Positions 1 to 11,911 of a stretch of DNA of 64,000 nucleotides are shown one piece after another. The notes beneath the pieces are model-generated. The model saw nothing but the letters and a program-made list of their open reading frames with translations. It ran no database searches and had not been told where the DNA came from. The position numbers and the translations under genes were made by a program. The stretch's first letter is position 1; every line of letters begins with the position of its first letter. Source of the DNA: Phaseolus vulgaris (taxonomy: Eukaryota > Streptophyta > Magnoliopsida > Fabales > Fabaceae); NCBI RefSeq assembly GCF_000499845.2, contig NC_023758.2:36616608-36680607 (forward strand), read 5' to 3'.

Positions 1-2450
1 GCCCTCTTGAAGGAGAACAACCCCAATACCTATACTTGAAGCATCACACTCAATCTCAAATGTCTTAGTGAAATTAGGAAGGGCCAAGATGGGAGCATTA
101 GTCAATTTTTCTTTCAAAGTATCAAAAGCATTTTGTTGTGCTTCTCCCCAATGAAAGACCACATCCTTTTTCACTATGTCATTGAGTGGTGCGGCAATGG
201 TACCAAATTTTGGGACAAATCTTCTATAGAAAGAAGCTAGTCCATGAAAACTGCGGACCTCATTTAAAGATTTCGGTGTAGGCCAATTTTGAATGGCCAC
301 CACCTTTGTTTTGTCCACATGGACCCCTTTACAACTCACAACAAACCCTAGGAATTCTATATGATCAAAAGCAAACATACATTTAGCAAGGTTAGCATAC
401 AAATGTTCCTTCCTAAGGGTTTCTAAAACTTGCCTAACATGCAACCTATGGTCATTCAAAGATAAGCTATAAATGAGAATGTCATCAAAGTAAACCACAA
501 CAAACTTACCAATGAAAGGTCTAAGAACATGATGCATGAGGCGCATGAAGGTACTTGGTGCATTAGTTAAACCAAAAGGCATAACTAACCACTCATATAA
601 ACCAAAGTTGGTCTTAAAAGCCGTCTTCCATTCATCACCCGGTTTGATACGGATTTGATTGTAGCCGCTTTTAAGATCAATCTTTGAAAAGATTTTTGAA
701 CCATGTAATTCATCCAACAAATCATCTAGTCTAGGTATGGGATGCCTATACTTAATGGTTATGTTGTTGATGGCCCTACAATCCGAACACATTCGCCATG
801 TGCCATCCTTTTTTGGCACTAAGATGATAGGCATAGCACAAGGACTCATGCTATCTTGCACCCACCCTTTCTCAATCAAAGCCTCAACTTGTTGGCGAAT
901 TTCCTTGGTTTCACTTGGATTGGTCCTATATGCTGGACGATTTGGTAAAGAAGAGCCCGATATCAAATCAATTTGGTGCTCAATCCCTCTCAAAGGTGGA
1001 AGTCCATTTGGAGGATCTTGAAACACATCTTTGAACTCTTCTACCAAATTTTCCAAGCAATGAGGACTATCAACAAGTGATTCTACTCTAAGAGTTCTAG
1101 GGATGGCTAAGAAAAGAGGATGATGAGCCACTATTTCCCTTTCAATGTCACGCCTAGACACAAGGAGTGTAGGCTTAGAACTCTTATCTTTTTTATCTTT
1201 TTCACTCTCCCTCTTTTTCTTCATGATAACTTGGTCCTCATGGACTTCTCTTGGAGAGAGAGATTTTAAAGTAACCTTGTGACCATGGAATTCAAAAGAT
1301 AGTTTGTTGGTAAAGCCATCATGTAAAACTTTTCTATCAAATTGCCAAGGCCTTCCCAAAAGAACATGAGTGGCTTCCATGGGCACAACATCACATAATA
1401 CCTCATCTTTGTATTTTCCAATGGAGAAATGGATGAGGACTTGTTTATTAACAATTATTTCTCCTACTTCACTAAGCCATTGTAATTTGTAGGGCTTTGT
1501 ATGAGAGATAGTAGGCAATCCAACTTATCTACTACTCTTGTACTAGCCACATTTGCACAACTACCCCCATCCACTATCAAGGAACAAATGTTGTTTTGAA
1601 TAAGACATCTTGTATGGAAAATATTTTCCCTTTGACTTTCATCAAAAGGTTGTGAAACTTGGCCAAGAAGTCTTCTCACAACTAACAAGTCCCCTTCAAG
1701 TGGACATTCGCTTTCTTCCTCACTAGATGCATGAGAATGCAATTAATGCTTTGGAGAATCTGAATCATGCTCACTAACTACAATGCCCTCATGCATGTAC
1801 ATACTTCGTTTGGAAGGACAATTTGCAGCAATATGACCATAACCCATACATTTAAAGCATTTAGTGTTAGATGTTCTAGTGGGAGACTTAGGTCTAGAAG
1901 TAGATGGCTTAGATTCCTTGGGTTTGAAAGAAGAATCTTTGGAAGGATGTTTAGAAAAAGAAGTTTTGTTTCTCCAAGACTTGGAGTAGTATCCATCATT
2001 GGAAGCATTTTTAAAAGAGTTTTTCTTAGCAAAGTTGGGCTTCCACCTTCATTGCAAGATGAACTAAAGAGCCCAATGATGAATACTCTTGTAACTCAAC
2101 AATGTCTTGAATATCCTTCCTAAGACCACTCACAAACCTAGCAACCATGGCTTCTTCACTTTCTTCTAATTCAATTTTAAGCACAAGCGTCTCAAGCTCC
2201 TTATAATATTCATCCACATTTAGCGTGCCTTGTTGAAACCGTTGGAGTCTCAACATGAGGTCTTTCCTAAAATGTGGGGGCACAAACCTAGCGCGCATAT
2301 GATCCTTTAAAGAGTTCCAAGAGTCCACGGGAGGACCCTTGTGATAGATAATGTCCTTTACAATTCCATGCCACCATTTCATGGCATAATCACTAAACTC
2401 TAGGGTGGCTAGCTTGAGCTTATGCTCATCTTGAATCTCATGGATCTAAA
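1..2450 (-). pseudogene. Ty3/gypsy gag-pol, decayed and cut by the window start
   Basis: Read on the minus strand, this runs from gag into reverse transcriptase. Gag lies at about 2450-2026 (the stretch starting MKWWHGIVKDI is typical retrotransposon gag). A CX2CX4HX4C zinc knuckle (CFKCMGYGHIAANC) lies near 1860-1815. A retropepsin-like DGGS motif lies near 1580, and the RT catalytic box YFDD at 481-492. RT/RNase H sequence continues off the left edge. It is not a working copy: an in-frame TAA at 1743-1745 separates knuckle from protease, and a lost base near 1520 shifts the frame inside the protease. The order gag-protease-RT is common to Ty3 elements; integrase would lie outside the window. 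I cannot assign a lineage. Confidence 0.9.
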
Positions 2451-2459
2451 AAATTTGAT

Positions 2460-3290
2460 GTGATTCCAATAGCCACATAGAACAAGATTCTTGACATTCT
2501 TAGGAATCACCTTGAGCTGGAAAATATAGAGGCACTTTTCTTAGAGTTGGATCATTGTTCTAAGACAAGAACTCACCAAAATTAGTACCAAATCCCAAAC
2601 TTATTTGGATGAACCAAATATTGTCAAATTGAATCAACAAAGAGAATAAAAAACTGAATTGACCGAACAGAATTGAACAAGTATTCATATGAACCGAACA
2701 AAACAGGAATTAGAAACAAAAACAAAACATAGGTGCTGGAAAATAGAAAAAACCGAACCAAAACAACTCAAGAACACAACGCAACATGAACAATTGAAAA
2801 AGAAGAAAGGAAGGAGAAGAGAGTGCTCATGAAGATGGAAGAATGTTGGATGATCTCGCCACTAGAAGTGTGAAATGCTCCTAGATGAGAGTGATGCCGC
2901 CACTTGAGGACTCCAATGATCCATCAAGATAAGACTAGAGAAGAAGGCTCCAAAAGCTCTCCAAAGGTCACTCAAAATTTGAGTAGAGTTTTCTTAGATT
3001 AATTCCAATATGAATTTTACAAGGAAGGCACCTCTATTTATAGCCTAAGGTGCTGAAAATGTAAGCTAAACAATTTCAAAATTCCCTCCTAAAGTATTCT
3101 AGAACCGGCGCCTATTTGCAAAGCAAGGAAGGTGTGATCCTTTCCTTTACTTTGGCACCTCCTATTCTACTCCTACACCTATCTACTAATACACCCCCCT
3201 AAAACTCCTAACTAAAGCCTAAACGATGTTTTAACAAAAGAGGTTTCTAAAGTTTCCCTCTAAACACCTTCAACTAAAGATATTACAAAA
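2460..3290 (-). repeat. LTR plus leader of the Ty3 element
   Basis: The stretch between gag and the upstream coding tail has no open frame and looks like an LTR on the minus strand. It has a TATA box (CTATAAATAGAGG on the minus strand, 3032-3046) followed by pyrimidine-rich untranslated sequence. I could not see a clear primer-binding site or exact LTR edges, so the limits are approximate. Confidence 0.55.
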
Positions 3291-3447
3291 AGAGAAAATA
3301 AATGTCCTCTAGCTCCCAAAGCTTTGAACATGCTTCTTGTAATCCTTTGAGGTGGACTTTGACCTCCATGAGCGTCTTCTATTTGTGCCTCCACCTCGTC
3401 TTGATCTTGTTGATTGGCCTCCATGTCCTCTTGAGCTTGATCTCCAT
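3290..3447 (-). pseudogene. C-terminal tail of a Ty3 polyprotein upstream of the LTR
   Basis: The minus strand is open for about 50 codons, acidic and glutamine-rich, then basic with an RITRSMFKAL stretch, just before the LTR starts. A basic TRS/TRA tail is typical of the end of plant Ty3 polyproteins. Its place upstream of the LTR that precedes gag implies element-LTR-element order, a tandem or recombined element. The right edge coincides with the point where homology to the second copy of block A (from 52266) begins. Confidence 0.5.
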
Positions 3448-3517
3448 CACTAAATAGTTAAAAATATCTATGCAAACAGTGTTCAATAAATTAAAAAAAA
3501 ATACCAAAAGCATTCAC

Positions 3518-4898
3518 TTAGGCATCCTGGGAATCAATTTTTGTAGCTCTCCTAATAAAGTCTTGCCCTTTGTCAGTTTGACCAAGCTAAACATATATAT
3601 ACCCAAGCACCTATAAGAAAAGACAATATATCAACACAACAATATGAGAGAAGGAAAAAAGAACATCCAATGACAGATAAAAAGATATGATCTAGTTGTT
3701 CTAACAACTTTCACTTTATACACAAACTTAATCATCAATTTTGTACCTTAGTCTACAACTTTGTTTTACATTGATTACCCTTTAGTATCATTCAATAACT
3801 TTCGATGAAAATTTGGGGAAATTATAAAAACATTTTTTTGTTAAAAATGTTTTGAATTAATTAATAATTAATAATCTAATTGGTCAATGAGTAAGGGAAT
3901 TACCACTTTGGTGTAAGAATGTTAAATCTTTCACATTTTGTAAACCAATCCTTCTTTAACTAATATTTTTACCATGAATTTCCTTCTTCAACTTTTCCCA
4001 AACAGATTTGAAGAAAACAATTAATGTAAGCTTGTTAGCATACATAAATATATAGATGATCATGAAATTTGGAGTTATTGAAGTTCAACAATGCATTATT
4101 TTAAAGATTGTTCTACAATTTATGGTCTAAACCAATTTCTCCAAATAGAAAGAGGCGTACCCAACTGATTTTATCCAATTTATGGCATACCTAATGTTAG
4201 ATGTTAAATTAGTCTTAGGTTGCTGCTGCAAAAGCATTCAAGCCCTAGAAAGAGAAATGATGCAAAAGAGGGAGGGGGGAGGGTTGTGAACTAAAAATTC
4301 TTTCAATTTGAAGCACTTACCTTCAATGTCTCACAATTATCCAGGTATACCTCTAGGACCTTTTCAAAGTTTAGTGCACTTTTAAAATCTCCCAACTTTA
4401 CCTACATTTGTCCCAGACCTGGAAGCAATAAAAATTAAAATAGTGAATTAGGTGAGCAATGTTGAAGCAATGTTGTCAAAATGAAGATTTCATATAGGAC
4501 CGGGAAGGGGTGAAAGATAGTTAGTTGTAGGATTGTAACATAGATGGTAAAAATCTTCTAAAGTGTAAAATTAAACAGAAACTAATTTTCAGAAAATATC
4601 ATAGATATTGAAAATAACTTCTAAATCACGTCATCAAACAAAAGCAGATTAATTATTTAAAGAACACAATAAACATAAGCTATTAAAGTGTCAATAGGTA
4701 GGTACAAAAGCATGTAAGCAATGAAGATTTTACAACATTGGATTTCTTATCTAATAATTGTACATTCAAAGTTGCAGAAATGGTAGAGTTTCAAACATTA
4801 TGGAGCAACTGACCATATTAAGGAAATACAAATTCGTGGGGCTTGTTGACTTCCTTGAAAAATGCCATGTAATACACCCCAACTTTGTCATAGTCTGC
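3518..4898 (-). pseudogene. CTR9/VIP6-like TPR gene fragment (copy A1), three decayed exons
   Basis: CTR9 (VIP6/ELF8 in Arabidopsis) is the TPR scaffold of the Paf1 complex, a nuclear RNA polymerase II elongation factor. Three ordered minus-strand exons are visible. Exon a (4898-4814) carries YYMAFFKEVNKPHEFVFP. Exon b (4418-4321) carries VKLGDFKSAL then NFEKVLEVYLDNCETLK. Exon c (3610-3518) carries LGQTDKGQDFIRRATKID. Each keeps an AG acceptor and a GT donor (GTCAGT, GTAAGT, GTGAAT), and the a/b join keeps codon phase, so this is an intron-containing genomic copy and not a retrocopy. It is dead: in-frame stops occur in every exon (TAA near 4820, TAG in b, a stop at the end of c). Later exons are cut off by the Ty3 element. 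Family identity rests on remembered conservation of this TPR block. Confidence 0.8.
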
Positions 4899-5324
4899 CT
4901 GTGGTGAGAAGAAAAAATCAGTGCCATCAACAATATTACAGCTTGAAAGTTGGAATGCCAAAAAGAACAAAGAGATAGAGACTTGTGATCATTTTTAGAA
5001 TCATTCTTAAAACACAAGAAATTCAAGAATAGGGTTGTAGAAAATAAAAGAGAAAAGGTTAGTAAGTGTTTGAAAAAGAAAAACATGGATATGTAGCAAT
5101 TTATTGCAAATGTAGATCATCATAGGGCTGATGGATAATCTATTGTGCAAGAGAACATAATAAAAGTTGGATGGAAGGAGGATGTTATTCAATGTCTACC
5201 ACACTAGATACAGAGAGACTTTCTATGAATGTCACAACTGTACACAATATATAAGGTTTTGAATACATGTTAATGAGAAAAAAGGAGACTGTTTTAGACA
5301 CTAATTCTTAATTATTATGCTTTT
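4899..5324. other. Non-coding remnant of block A
   Basis: This is AT-rich sequence upstream of the CTR9 relic and probably its intron. I found no earlier CTR9 exon in it. It is repeated at 54774-55204. Confidence 0.5.
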
Positions 5325-6420
5325 TTTTTAGCAAATAGTAATGAAATTAAATGAGACCACTTCAGGGGTGGTCCAACCCTTATAAAGCAAAATGATACTC
5401 CTAAAGAACCTTTCCATCTACATATCAACTAAAAATACCTCCTACTGTCTATCTCATCTCTACCAATAATAAAAGAATCACGAGGATCAACCTTTTAAAT
5501 AAAACTAAATTGAATGCATACATACTAAGGATTCAAGACACCAATCTGAGAATGAGAAATAAGCTGACGGTATCTTTGATGAGATTCAGGACAAAACCTT
5601 AATCTGTGTCAGAGAGAAAACCTCAGTATGATCAACCACTCCACCTTTAAATAAACAGTTATTCTTGTGCCTCCATATCTCGCTAACCAATGCAATCCAC
5701 AAGTTGCCCATAATAAGATTAACTAAAATAGGTGCATCTAGAATCTTGAAATGTTCAAAATGAGACCCAGGATCCATACAATTGACTGATCTTATTCCTA
5801 ACCAGTCATAACAAAGATTCCAAATTAGCCAAGCAACTTTGCATTCGCAAAACAAATGATTTGTTGTCTCATCTGACCTCCTACACAAGCAACACAGATC
5901 ACTCCCGATCCTGATTCCTCTTCTCTCCAGATTAACCCTACAAGCAACCTTGTTTTTAATCACTCTCCAAGTTGTGACTTGAGCTGAGGGGAGCGCCTTA
6001 ATTTTTCAGAAAAATTTATATCTTTTTAAGTGTTCCTCACTTCCTTCTCCCCTTAAAAACCCATAAGCGGACTTAACTGAAAACTCTGTTAAATCACCAT
6101 CCTATCAAATGCATTTATCCACTGTTTCCATCTCTAGCTTCTTATTAGAGATCAACTCTAAAAGTTGACTTTCTTGTTCCTCTTCCCAAGCGAACAGGCC
6201 CCTTCTCCACCTTAGGTTCCACTCCTACGTCCTGTTCTCCCATATTCCACAATCACATAAATTTGCCTCCTTATTTACAGACAAAGAAAATAACCTTGGA
6301 AATCTGCTCTTCAAGACTTCTGAGTCTATCCAATTGTCTAACCAAAACATAACCTCTCTCCCGTTTCCAACCTCCAAATTCAAACGATCTTCAAACTTCC
6401 CTCCCCAATTTGTGTTGGAG
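5325..6420 (-). pseudogene. 5'-truncated LINE (L1 type), minus strand, copy A1
   Basis: Minus-strand frames encode the C-terminal part of a plant L1 ORF2. There is a NWGGKFEDRL...VGNGREVMFWLDNW linker near 6400-6300, then the zf-RVT zinc-binding domain (CCLCRRSDETTNHLFCEC) near 5890-5840. The 3' end is at 5395-5330, with the TATAAGGGTTGG...CACCCCTGAAGTG motif and an A-rich tail shown as T-run on the plus strand. The frame is broken in several places. It abuts, head to head, a plus-strand LINE at 6420. The same structure is present at 55205-56287. Confidence 0.85.
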
Positions 6421-6597
6421 TCGTGAATGAAATTTTGAAACACAGGAACAATATAATTTTTAATAGGGGAAAGGCCGATGTGTCTGAAATGTTTGTAATG
6501 GTTCAAGTCAAGGTTTGGTCTTGGATTTATTCTAAGTCTCGTTTTAGGTTGTTTTCTTTTTCTAATTGGTGTTTGGATTCGATGATTTGTATGAGGC
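6420..6597 (+). pseudogene. LINE 3' coding fragment, plus strand (part 1, split by copia)
   Basis: The frame reads NEILKHRNNIIFNRGKADVS and on to a SNWCLDSMICMRL end, the usual C-terminus of plant LINE ORF2. It stops at a copia insertion. The rest, with the LINE 3' tail, resumes at 11737. The uninterrupted version is at 56287-56645. Confidence 0.85.
6593..6597 (+). repeat. Target-site duplication of copia-1, left
   Basis: GAGGC precedes the element and GAGGT (11732-11736) follows it. The empty site at 56470 reads GAGGC then TGAC, which fixes the insertion point. One base has changed since insertion. Confidence 0.8.
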
Positions 6598-7106
6598 TGT
6601 GGGTTATGACTCACATTTCCGTTTTCTTGGTATAATTGGGAGGTTACTTGCCACAATTAAATTGTAATCAAATGGAGGTTTCTTACTACAATTAATTGTC
6701 ATCAAAGGGAGATTAATTACCATTAATTGTATTTATTATTGTTGTCTCCTAGAACCACTTTATATAGTGGCTTCCTTCAAGCAATGTAACACACAACAAA
6801 CAGCAACACACACTTGCTTCCTCTCTCTTTTCCTATACTCTTTATTTCTTCTCTTGGGTGTAAGTGTTTAACCCATATAGAGAGAATTTGTTTTGGGACT
6901 ATTTATCTATTAGCTTGAGAGGAATTCATTGCACTCCCAATACCATTATAATGGAAGTTTTGGCTCTCTTGCCGGTGGTTTTTTACCTCTATTTAAAGGG
7001 GTTTTCCACCTAAAAATTCTGGTATCATTCTCACTTTACTTGTTACTTTAATTTCTCATCATGTTTTGGTTGAAATTATTACGCTACCGCACACAATATC
7101 CCTACA
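6598..7106 (+). repeat. Copia-1 5' LTR
   Basis: It begins TGTGGGTTATGAC and ends CAATATCCCTACA. A TATA-like stretch (TTTATATAGTGG) lies near 6768, followed by a C/T-rich leader, as expected of U3-R. Confidence 0.9.
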
Positions 7107-7109
7107 AAT

Positions 7110-7121
7110 TGGCATCAGAGC
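7110..7121 (+). other. Copia-1 primer-binding site
   Basis: TGGCATCAGAGC lies 3 nt after the LTR. It is one base away from the TGGTATCAGAGC site complementary to initiator tRNA-Met that plant copia elements use. Confidence 0.8.
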
Positions 7122-7157
7122 TTTTCGATAATTCAACCAGGATCTGTTGTTCAATAA

Positions 7158-10100
7158 TGTCAAAATTGGATATTGAGAAATTTGATGGTAAAATCAGCTT
7201 TGCTATCTGGCGAGTCCAGATGCTAGCTTTTCTCACCCAGAATGGTTTAAAGAAAGTTTTGACAGGTAAAATGATGAGACCAACCACTATGACAGAGGAG
7301 CAGTGGGATGAGATGGATGAAAGCATTATCTGCAATCAAGTTATGCTTGTCCTGTGAGGTGTTGCGTGAGGTCATCAACGGGAAAACTACAGCAGGCATA
7401 TGGAGTAAATTGGAGTCTCTATACGTGACCAAAAGTCTTGCAAACAAACTCCGGTTAAAGGAGCGACTCTTTACACTCCGAATGTCCGAATCCCATCCAA
7501 TCTCACCTTGATGAATTTAATTCCATCATAATTGATTTGGAAAATTTGGATGTTAAAATTGATGATGAGGATAAAGCCGTTCTACTTATTGTTTCTCTAC
7601 CACCCTCGCATCGACAATTCAAAGAAATTATGTTATACGATAATTATCTTACCTTAAGCTTTGATGATGTCAAGACTAATTTACTAGCCAAAGAAAAATT
7701 TGATACTCAAATTCATTTTGAAAGTTCTGGTGAAGGATTAGTTCAAGTTAGAGGGAGAAACCAAGAGAAAGGTAGGAACACTAAACATAGATCTAGGTCA
7801 AAATCTAGAGGCAAGAACTCCAAATATTGTCGTTATTGCAAGAAAAAGGGACACGAGATCTCTGAATGTTATAAATTGAAAAATAAGCAAGATAGAGAAG
7901 ATAAGGGAAATGGTAAACAATTAGAAAAAATTGTCGAAGCTAGTCTTGTTGAAACTGAATCTGATGGGGATTGTTTTGTAGCTTCCAACACTGAACAAAG
8001 GTCTAAAAATGAATGGATTCTTGATTCTGGTTGTACTTTTCACATGTCTCACAATAGAGATTGGTTTACCACATTTGAACCAATTTATAATGGTCTTGTT
8101 TTGATGGGAAACGATGCTCAATGCAGAGTTGTTGGTGAAAGAACAATCAAAATCAAGACACATGATGGAATTGTTAGAACTTTAACAGGTGTCAGTTATG
8201 TCCCCGAGTTGAAACGAAATCTCATTTCCTTAGGCACCCTTGAATCTTATGGGTGTAGATACTTAGCTGAAGGTGGAGTTTTTAAAAGTGTCTAAAGGAG
8301 CTCTTATGTTACTAAAGGCAATTCGATGTGATAGTTTGTATGTGCTGCAGGGTTCAACAGTTACAGGTTCTGCAGTTGTTGCCTCACCCAACAAAGAGAA
8401 CACCAAGTTGTGGCATATGAGATTAGGCCACATGAGTGAGAAGGGAATTCTAATCCTCAAGAAGAAGGGTCACCTTGGTAACCACTGTACTGGAAAGGTT
8501 GATTTCTGTGAACATTGCATTTTTGGTAAGCAGAAAAAGGTTAGTTTTTCTAAAGCCATACACAGAACCAAAGGTACTTTGGATTATATTCATTCGGATC
8601 TTTGGGGTATGTCAAAAGTTCCCTCTAGAGGTAAATGTCGTTATATGATGACAATTATTGATGATTTCTCACAAAAACTGTGGGTCTATTTTCTCAAACA
8701 TAAGAATGAAGCATTTTCCACTTTTAAAGAGTGGAAATTATTGATTGAGAATCAGACTGGCAAGAAGATAAAGAGTCTAAGGACAGACAATGACCTTGAG
8801 TTCTGTTCGAATGAATTCAATGATTTCTTGAAGAAGGAAGACATTTCCAGACACTTCACCATCCCAAGTATTGCACAACAGAACGGGGTTGCAGAAAGAA
8901 TGAATAGAACTATCCTGGAGAGAGTTCATTGCATGTTCTCCCATTCTGGTTTGAGCAAATCTTTTTGGGCTGAAGCGGCTTCAACGGCATGTTATCTGAT
9001 AAATCGCTCTCGTAACAGATCAATTGATTGCAACATTCCATAAGAAGTTTGGTCAGGTAACCCTATTGATTATTCTAATCTTAAAATATTTGGTTGCCCT
9101 GCTTATTCTCACGTAAACGAGGGAAAATTAGAACCTCGTACAAAGAAGTGCATTTTCTTGGGTTATGGCTCAGGGGTTAAAGACTATCGTTTGTATGACC
9201 CAGAATCTCACAAAATAATTCACAGTCGGAATGTGACCTTTAATGAAAATGCTATGCTCTCTTTTGTAAAAGATATTGTCATTTCCTCAATTGATATAGG
9301 TGACCAGGAAGATGCTCGAGAGAAGGTGGAGTTTGAGATTAAAACACCCGCTCATGAGGAAGACGTTCTCAATTCTTCCAGTACTCAAGGTGATCAAGTC
9401 ATTGCTACTGATGGTACAAATGAACATTTGAGTCCACATGAGCAATGTCCACCTAAACGACGAGGGTTACCACAACCGTGGTCTATGGCTCAAGAACTTC
9501 CACAACATAGACCAAGGAAACCGACTCAAAGATTAATTGCAGAATCTGCCAACATTGCTTATGCTTTAACTATTGCACAAGAGATGGGTCGAGAAGGTGA
9601 ACCCAAGAATTACTCTGAAGCTATCTCTGGTGATGACTCAACAAAGTGGATTACTGCTATGCAAGAAGAAGTTGAGAGTCTTCTAAAAAACGAAACATGG
9701 GAATTGGTGAAGTTACCAGAAGGAAAACGAGTCATTAGTTGCAAGTGGATCTTTAAGAGAAAAGAAGGGATCCCTGGTGTTGAGAGTACAAGGAATAAAG
9801 CAAGATTTGTTGTAAGAGATTTTGACCAAGAGAAAGGTATTGACTTTAATGAAGTATTTTCTCCTGTTGTTCGTCATACTTCAATACGTATATTACTTGC
9901 TTTAGTTGCCTTGTATGATTAGGAGATGGAACAGTTAGATGTGAAAACTGCTTTTCTTCATGGTAATCTTGAGGAAGAGATTTACATCCAGCAGCCTGAG
10001 GGGTTCGTTGTTCCTGGAAAGGAGGATCATGTATGTCGTCTGAAGAAATCTCTCTACGGCTTGAAGCAATCACCAAGACAATGCTATAAGAGGTTTGATT

Positions 10101-11140
10101 CTTTCATGGTTGGAAATGGTTACTCCAGAAGTAGCTATGATAATTGTGTCTATTTTCAAAAGACATATGATGGGTCATTTATATACTCGTTGTTATATGT
10201 TGATGACATGTTGATTGCTGCAAGAGATAAATTTTTAGTTAACAAGTTAAAGGCTCAGCTTAGTAGTGAATTTGATATGAAGGACTTAGGTCCTGCCAAG
10301 AAAATTTTAGGAATGGAGATCAACAGAGATCGTCAAGCTGAAAAACTTTTAGGAATGGAGATCAACAGAGATCATCACAAAAGAAGTATGTTCTTAAGAT
10401 GCTTGACAAATTTGGAATGCGAGATTGCAAAGCTGTTAATACTCCAATTGCCGCCGACTTCAAGTTGTCATCAGATCAGTGTCCAAAATCAGACGAGGAC
10501 AAAAGGCGCATGTCACATGTCCCGTATTCAAATGCAATTGGAAGTCTCATGTATGCTATGGTATGTACTAGACCTGATTTAGCTTATGTTGTTAGCATTG
10601 TTAGCAGGTTCATGCATAATCCAGGCAAGGCACACTTGGAAGCCGTTAAATGGATACTTCGTTATCTGAAAGGGTCTCCAAATCTTGGTTTGGTATTTGA
10701 TCAACATAGAGCCGATCTCGGAGGAGCAGTTGGCTATGTTGATGCTGACTATGGTGGTGATTTAGATCGGAGAAGGTCACTTTCAGCCTACATTTTTACC
10801 CTATGTGGGTCTGCTATCAGTTGGTATTCTTCACTTCAAGCCATTGCGGTTTTGTCCACCATTGAAGCAAAATATATTGCTGCTACAAAAGGTATGAAAG
10901 ATATGGCTTCGAGGCTTGGTAAGTGAACTTGGTCTTCAACAAGATGTTCTTGTTATATTTTGTGATAGTCAGAGTGTTGTCCACTTAACCAGGAACAGTA
11001 AGTATCACTCAAGGACCAAGCACATTGAAATTAAACACCATTTTATCCGAGACATTGTTGATACATGAGATATAATTGTTGAAAAAATTCATACGGCCGA
11101 AAATCCTGCAGACATGTTGACCAAGCCACTTCCATTGGCT
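7158..11140 (+). pseudogene. Copia-1 gag-pol, inactivated
   Basis: Gag starts at MSKLDIEKFDG. The zinc knuckle CRYCKKKGHEISEC is at 7828-7869 and the protease box LDSGC near 8020. The integrase HHCC zinc region (WHMRLGH ... CEHC) starts near 8410, with its catalytic core (TDNDLEF) near 8800. RT carries YVDD at 10196-10207, and RNase H (YVDADYGGDLDRR) starts near 10735. The design matches Tork/Tnt1-like copia polyproteins of about 1,300 residues. It cannot make one protein: frameshifts lie near 7350, 7505 and 8275, with in-frame stops at 9041-9043 (TAA) and 9920-9922 (TAG) and further damage near 10350. Confidence 0.92.
10305..10373 (+). repeat. Local 27-bp duplication inside the copia-1 RT
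   Basis: TTTTAGGAATGGAGATCAAC and the following 7 bases occur at 10305-10331 and again at 10347-10373. The sister copy at 29650-29700 has only the first and shows the original sequence at the second place. The second copy replaces about 8 original bases. Confidence 0.8.
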
Positions 11141-11225
11141 AAGTTCGATCATTGCCTGAACTTAGCTGGTATTATCCATACTTAATCAAGGCTTAGTGTT
11201 CCAGTCAAAGGCAAGTCAAGGTGGA

Positions 11226-11731
11226 GGGTTATGACTCACCTTTCCGTTTTCTTGGCATAATTTGGAGGTTACTTGCCACAATTAAATTGTAATCAAATGG
11301 AGGTTTCTTACTACAATTAATTGTCATCAAAGGGAGATTAATTACCATTAGTTGTATTTATTATTGTTGTCTCATAGAACCACTATATATAGTGGCTTCC
11401 TTCAAGCAATGTAACACACAACAAACAACAACACACACTTGCTTCCTCTCTCTTTTCCTATACTCTCTATTTCTTCTCTTGGGTGTAAATGTTTAACCCA
11501 TATAGAGAGAATTTGTTTTAGGGCTATTTATCTATTAGCCTGAGAGAAATTCATTGTACTCCCAATACCATTATAGAGGAAGTTTTGGCTCTCTTGCCGG
11601 TGGTTTTTTACCTCTATTTAAAGGGGTTTTCCACCTAAAAATTTTGGTATCATTCTCACTTTACTTGTTACTTTAATTTCTCATAATCTTTTGGTTGAAA
11701 TTATTACGTTTCCGCACACAATATCCCTACA
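11226..11731 (+). repeat. Copia-1 3' LTR
   Basis: It follows a purine-rich tract (AAGGTGGAGG, from about 11217). The first bases of the LTR are lost compared with 6598 and 30570. It ends CCCTACA at 11731, followed by the right target duplication. Confidence 0.88.
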
Positions 11732-11736
11732 GAGGT

Positions 11737-11911
11737 TGACTTTTTGATCTTTTGATTTGAGTGTCTTATGTTAGTATTATGGTCTTGTTTGTTCAGTAGA
11801 TATTTCTTGAGAGTGAGGAAGAGTTTAAAATGTTATTTGTATAAGGACAGGAACACCCCTGAAGTGATTTATTTTTATTTTTTAATTCTTTTTTTAATAA
11901 AAAAAAAGTAA
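11737..11911 (+). pseudogene. LINE 3' tail (part 2 of the LINE split by copia-1)
   Basis: It carries the continuation of the LINE 3' UTR and a tail motif (TATAAGGACAGGAACACCCC, then TGAAGTG) followed by T-rich sequence and an A-run. It joins to 6597 when copia-1 is removed; the intact arrangement is at 56460-56645. Confidence 0.85.

Larger units (their letters stand above)
6598..11731 (+). mobile_element. Copia-1, full-length Ty1/copia retrotransposon
   Basis: It is bounded by 509-bp and 506-bp LTRs with TG...CA ends and a 5-bp target duplication. Order inside is primer site, gag, protease, integrase, RT, RNase H, which defines Ty1/copia. By eye the two LTRs differ at about 20 positions (roughly 4%), so this is not a recent insertion. 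A truncated sister copy at 29131-31079 ends in the same host sequence, which shows that the copies arose by duplication of the locus and not by separate insertion. Confidence 0.93.

Noticed and set aside
4766..5192. Two overlapping minus-strand open frames as possible genes
   Set aside because: They have no coding character of their own; only the CTR9 exon a frame within 4814-4898 is meaningful.
5325..6597. L1 twin-priming inversion
   Set aside because: Both halves have their own 3' tail motif and A-run, which a single twin-primed insertion would not leave.
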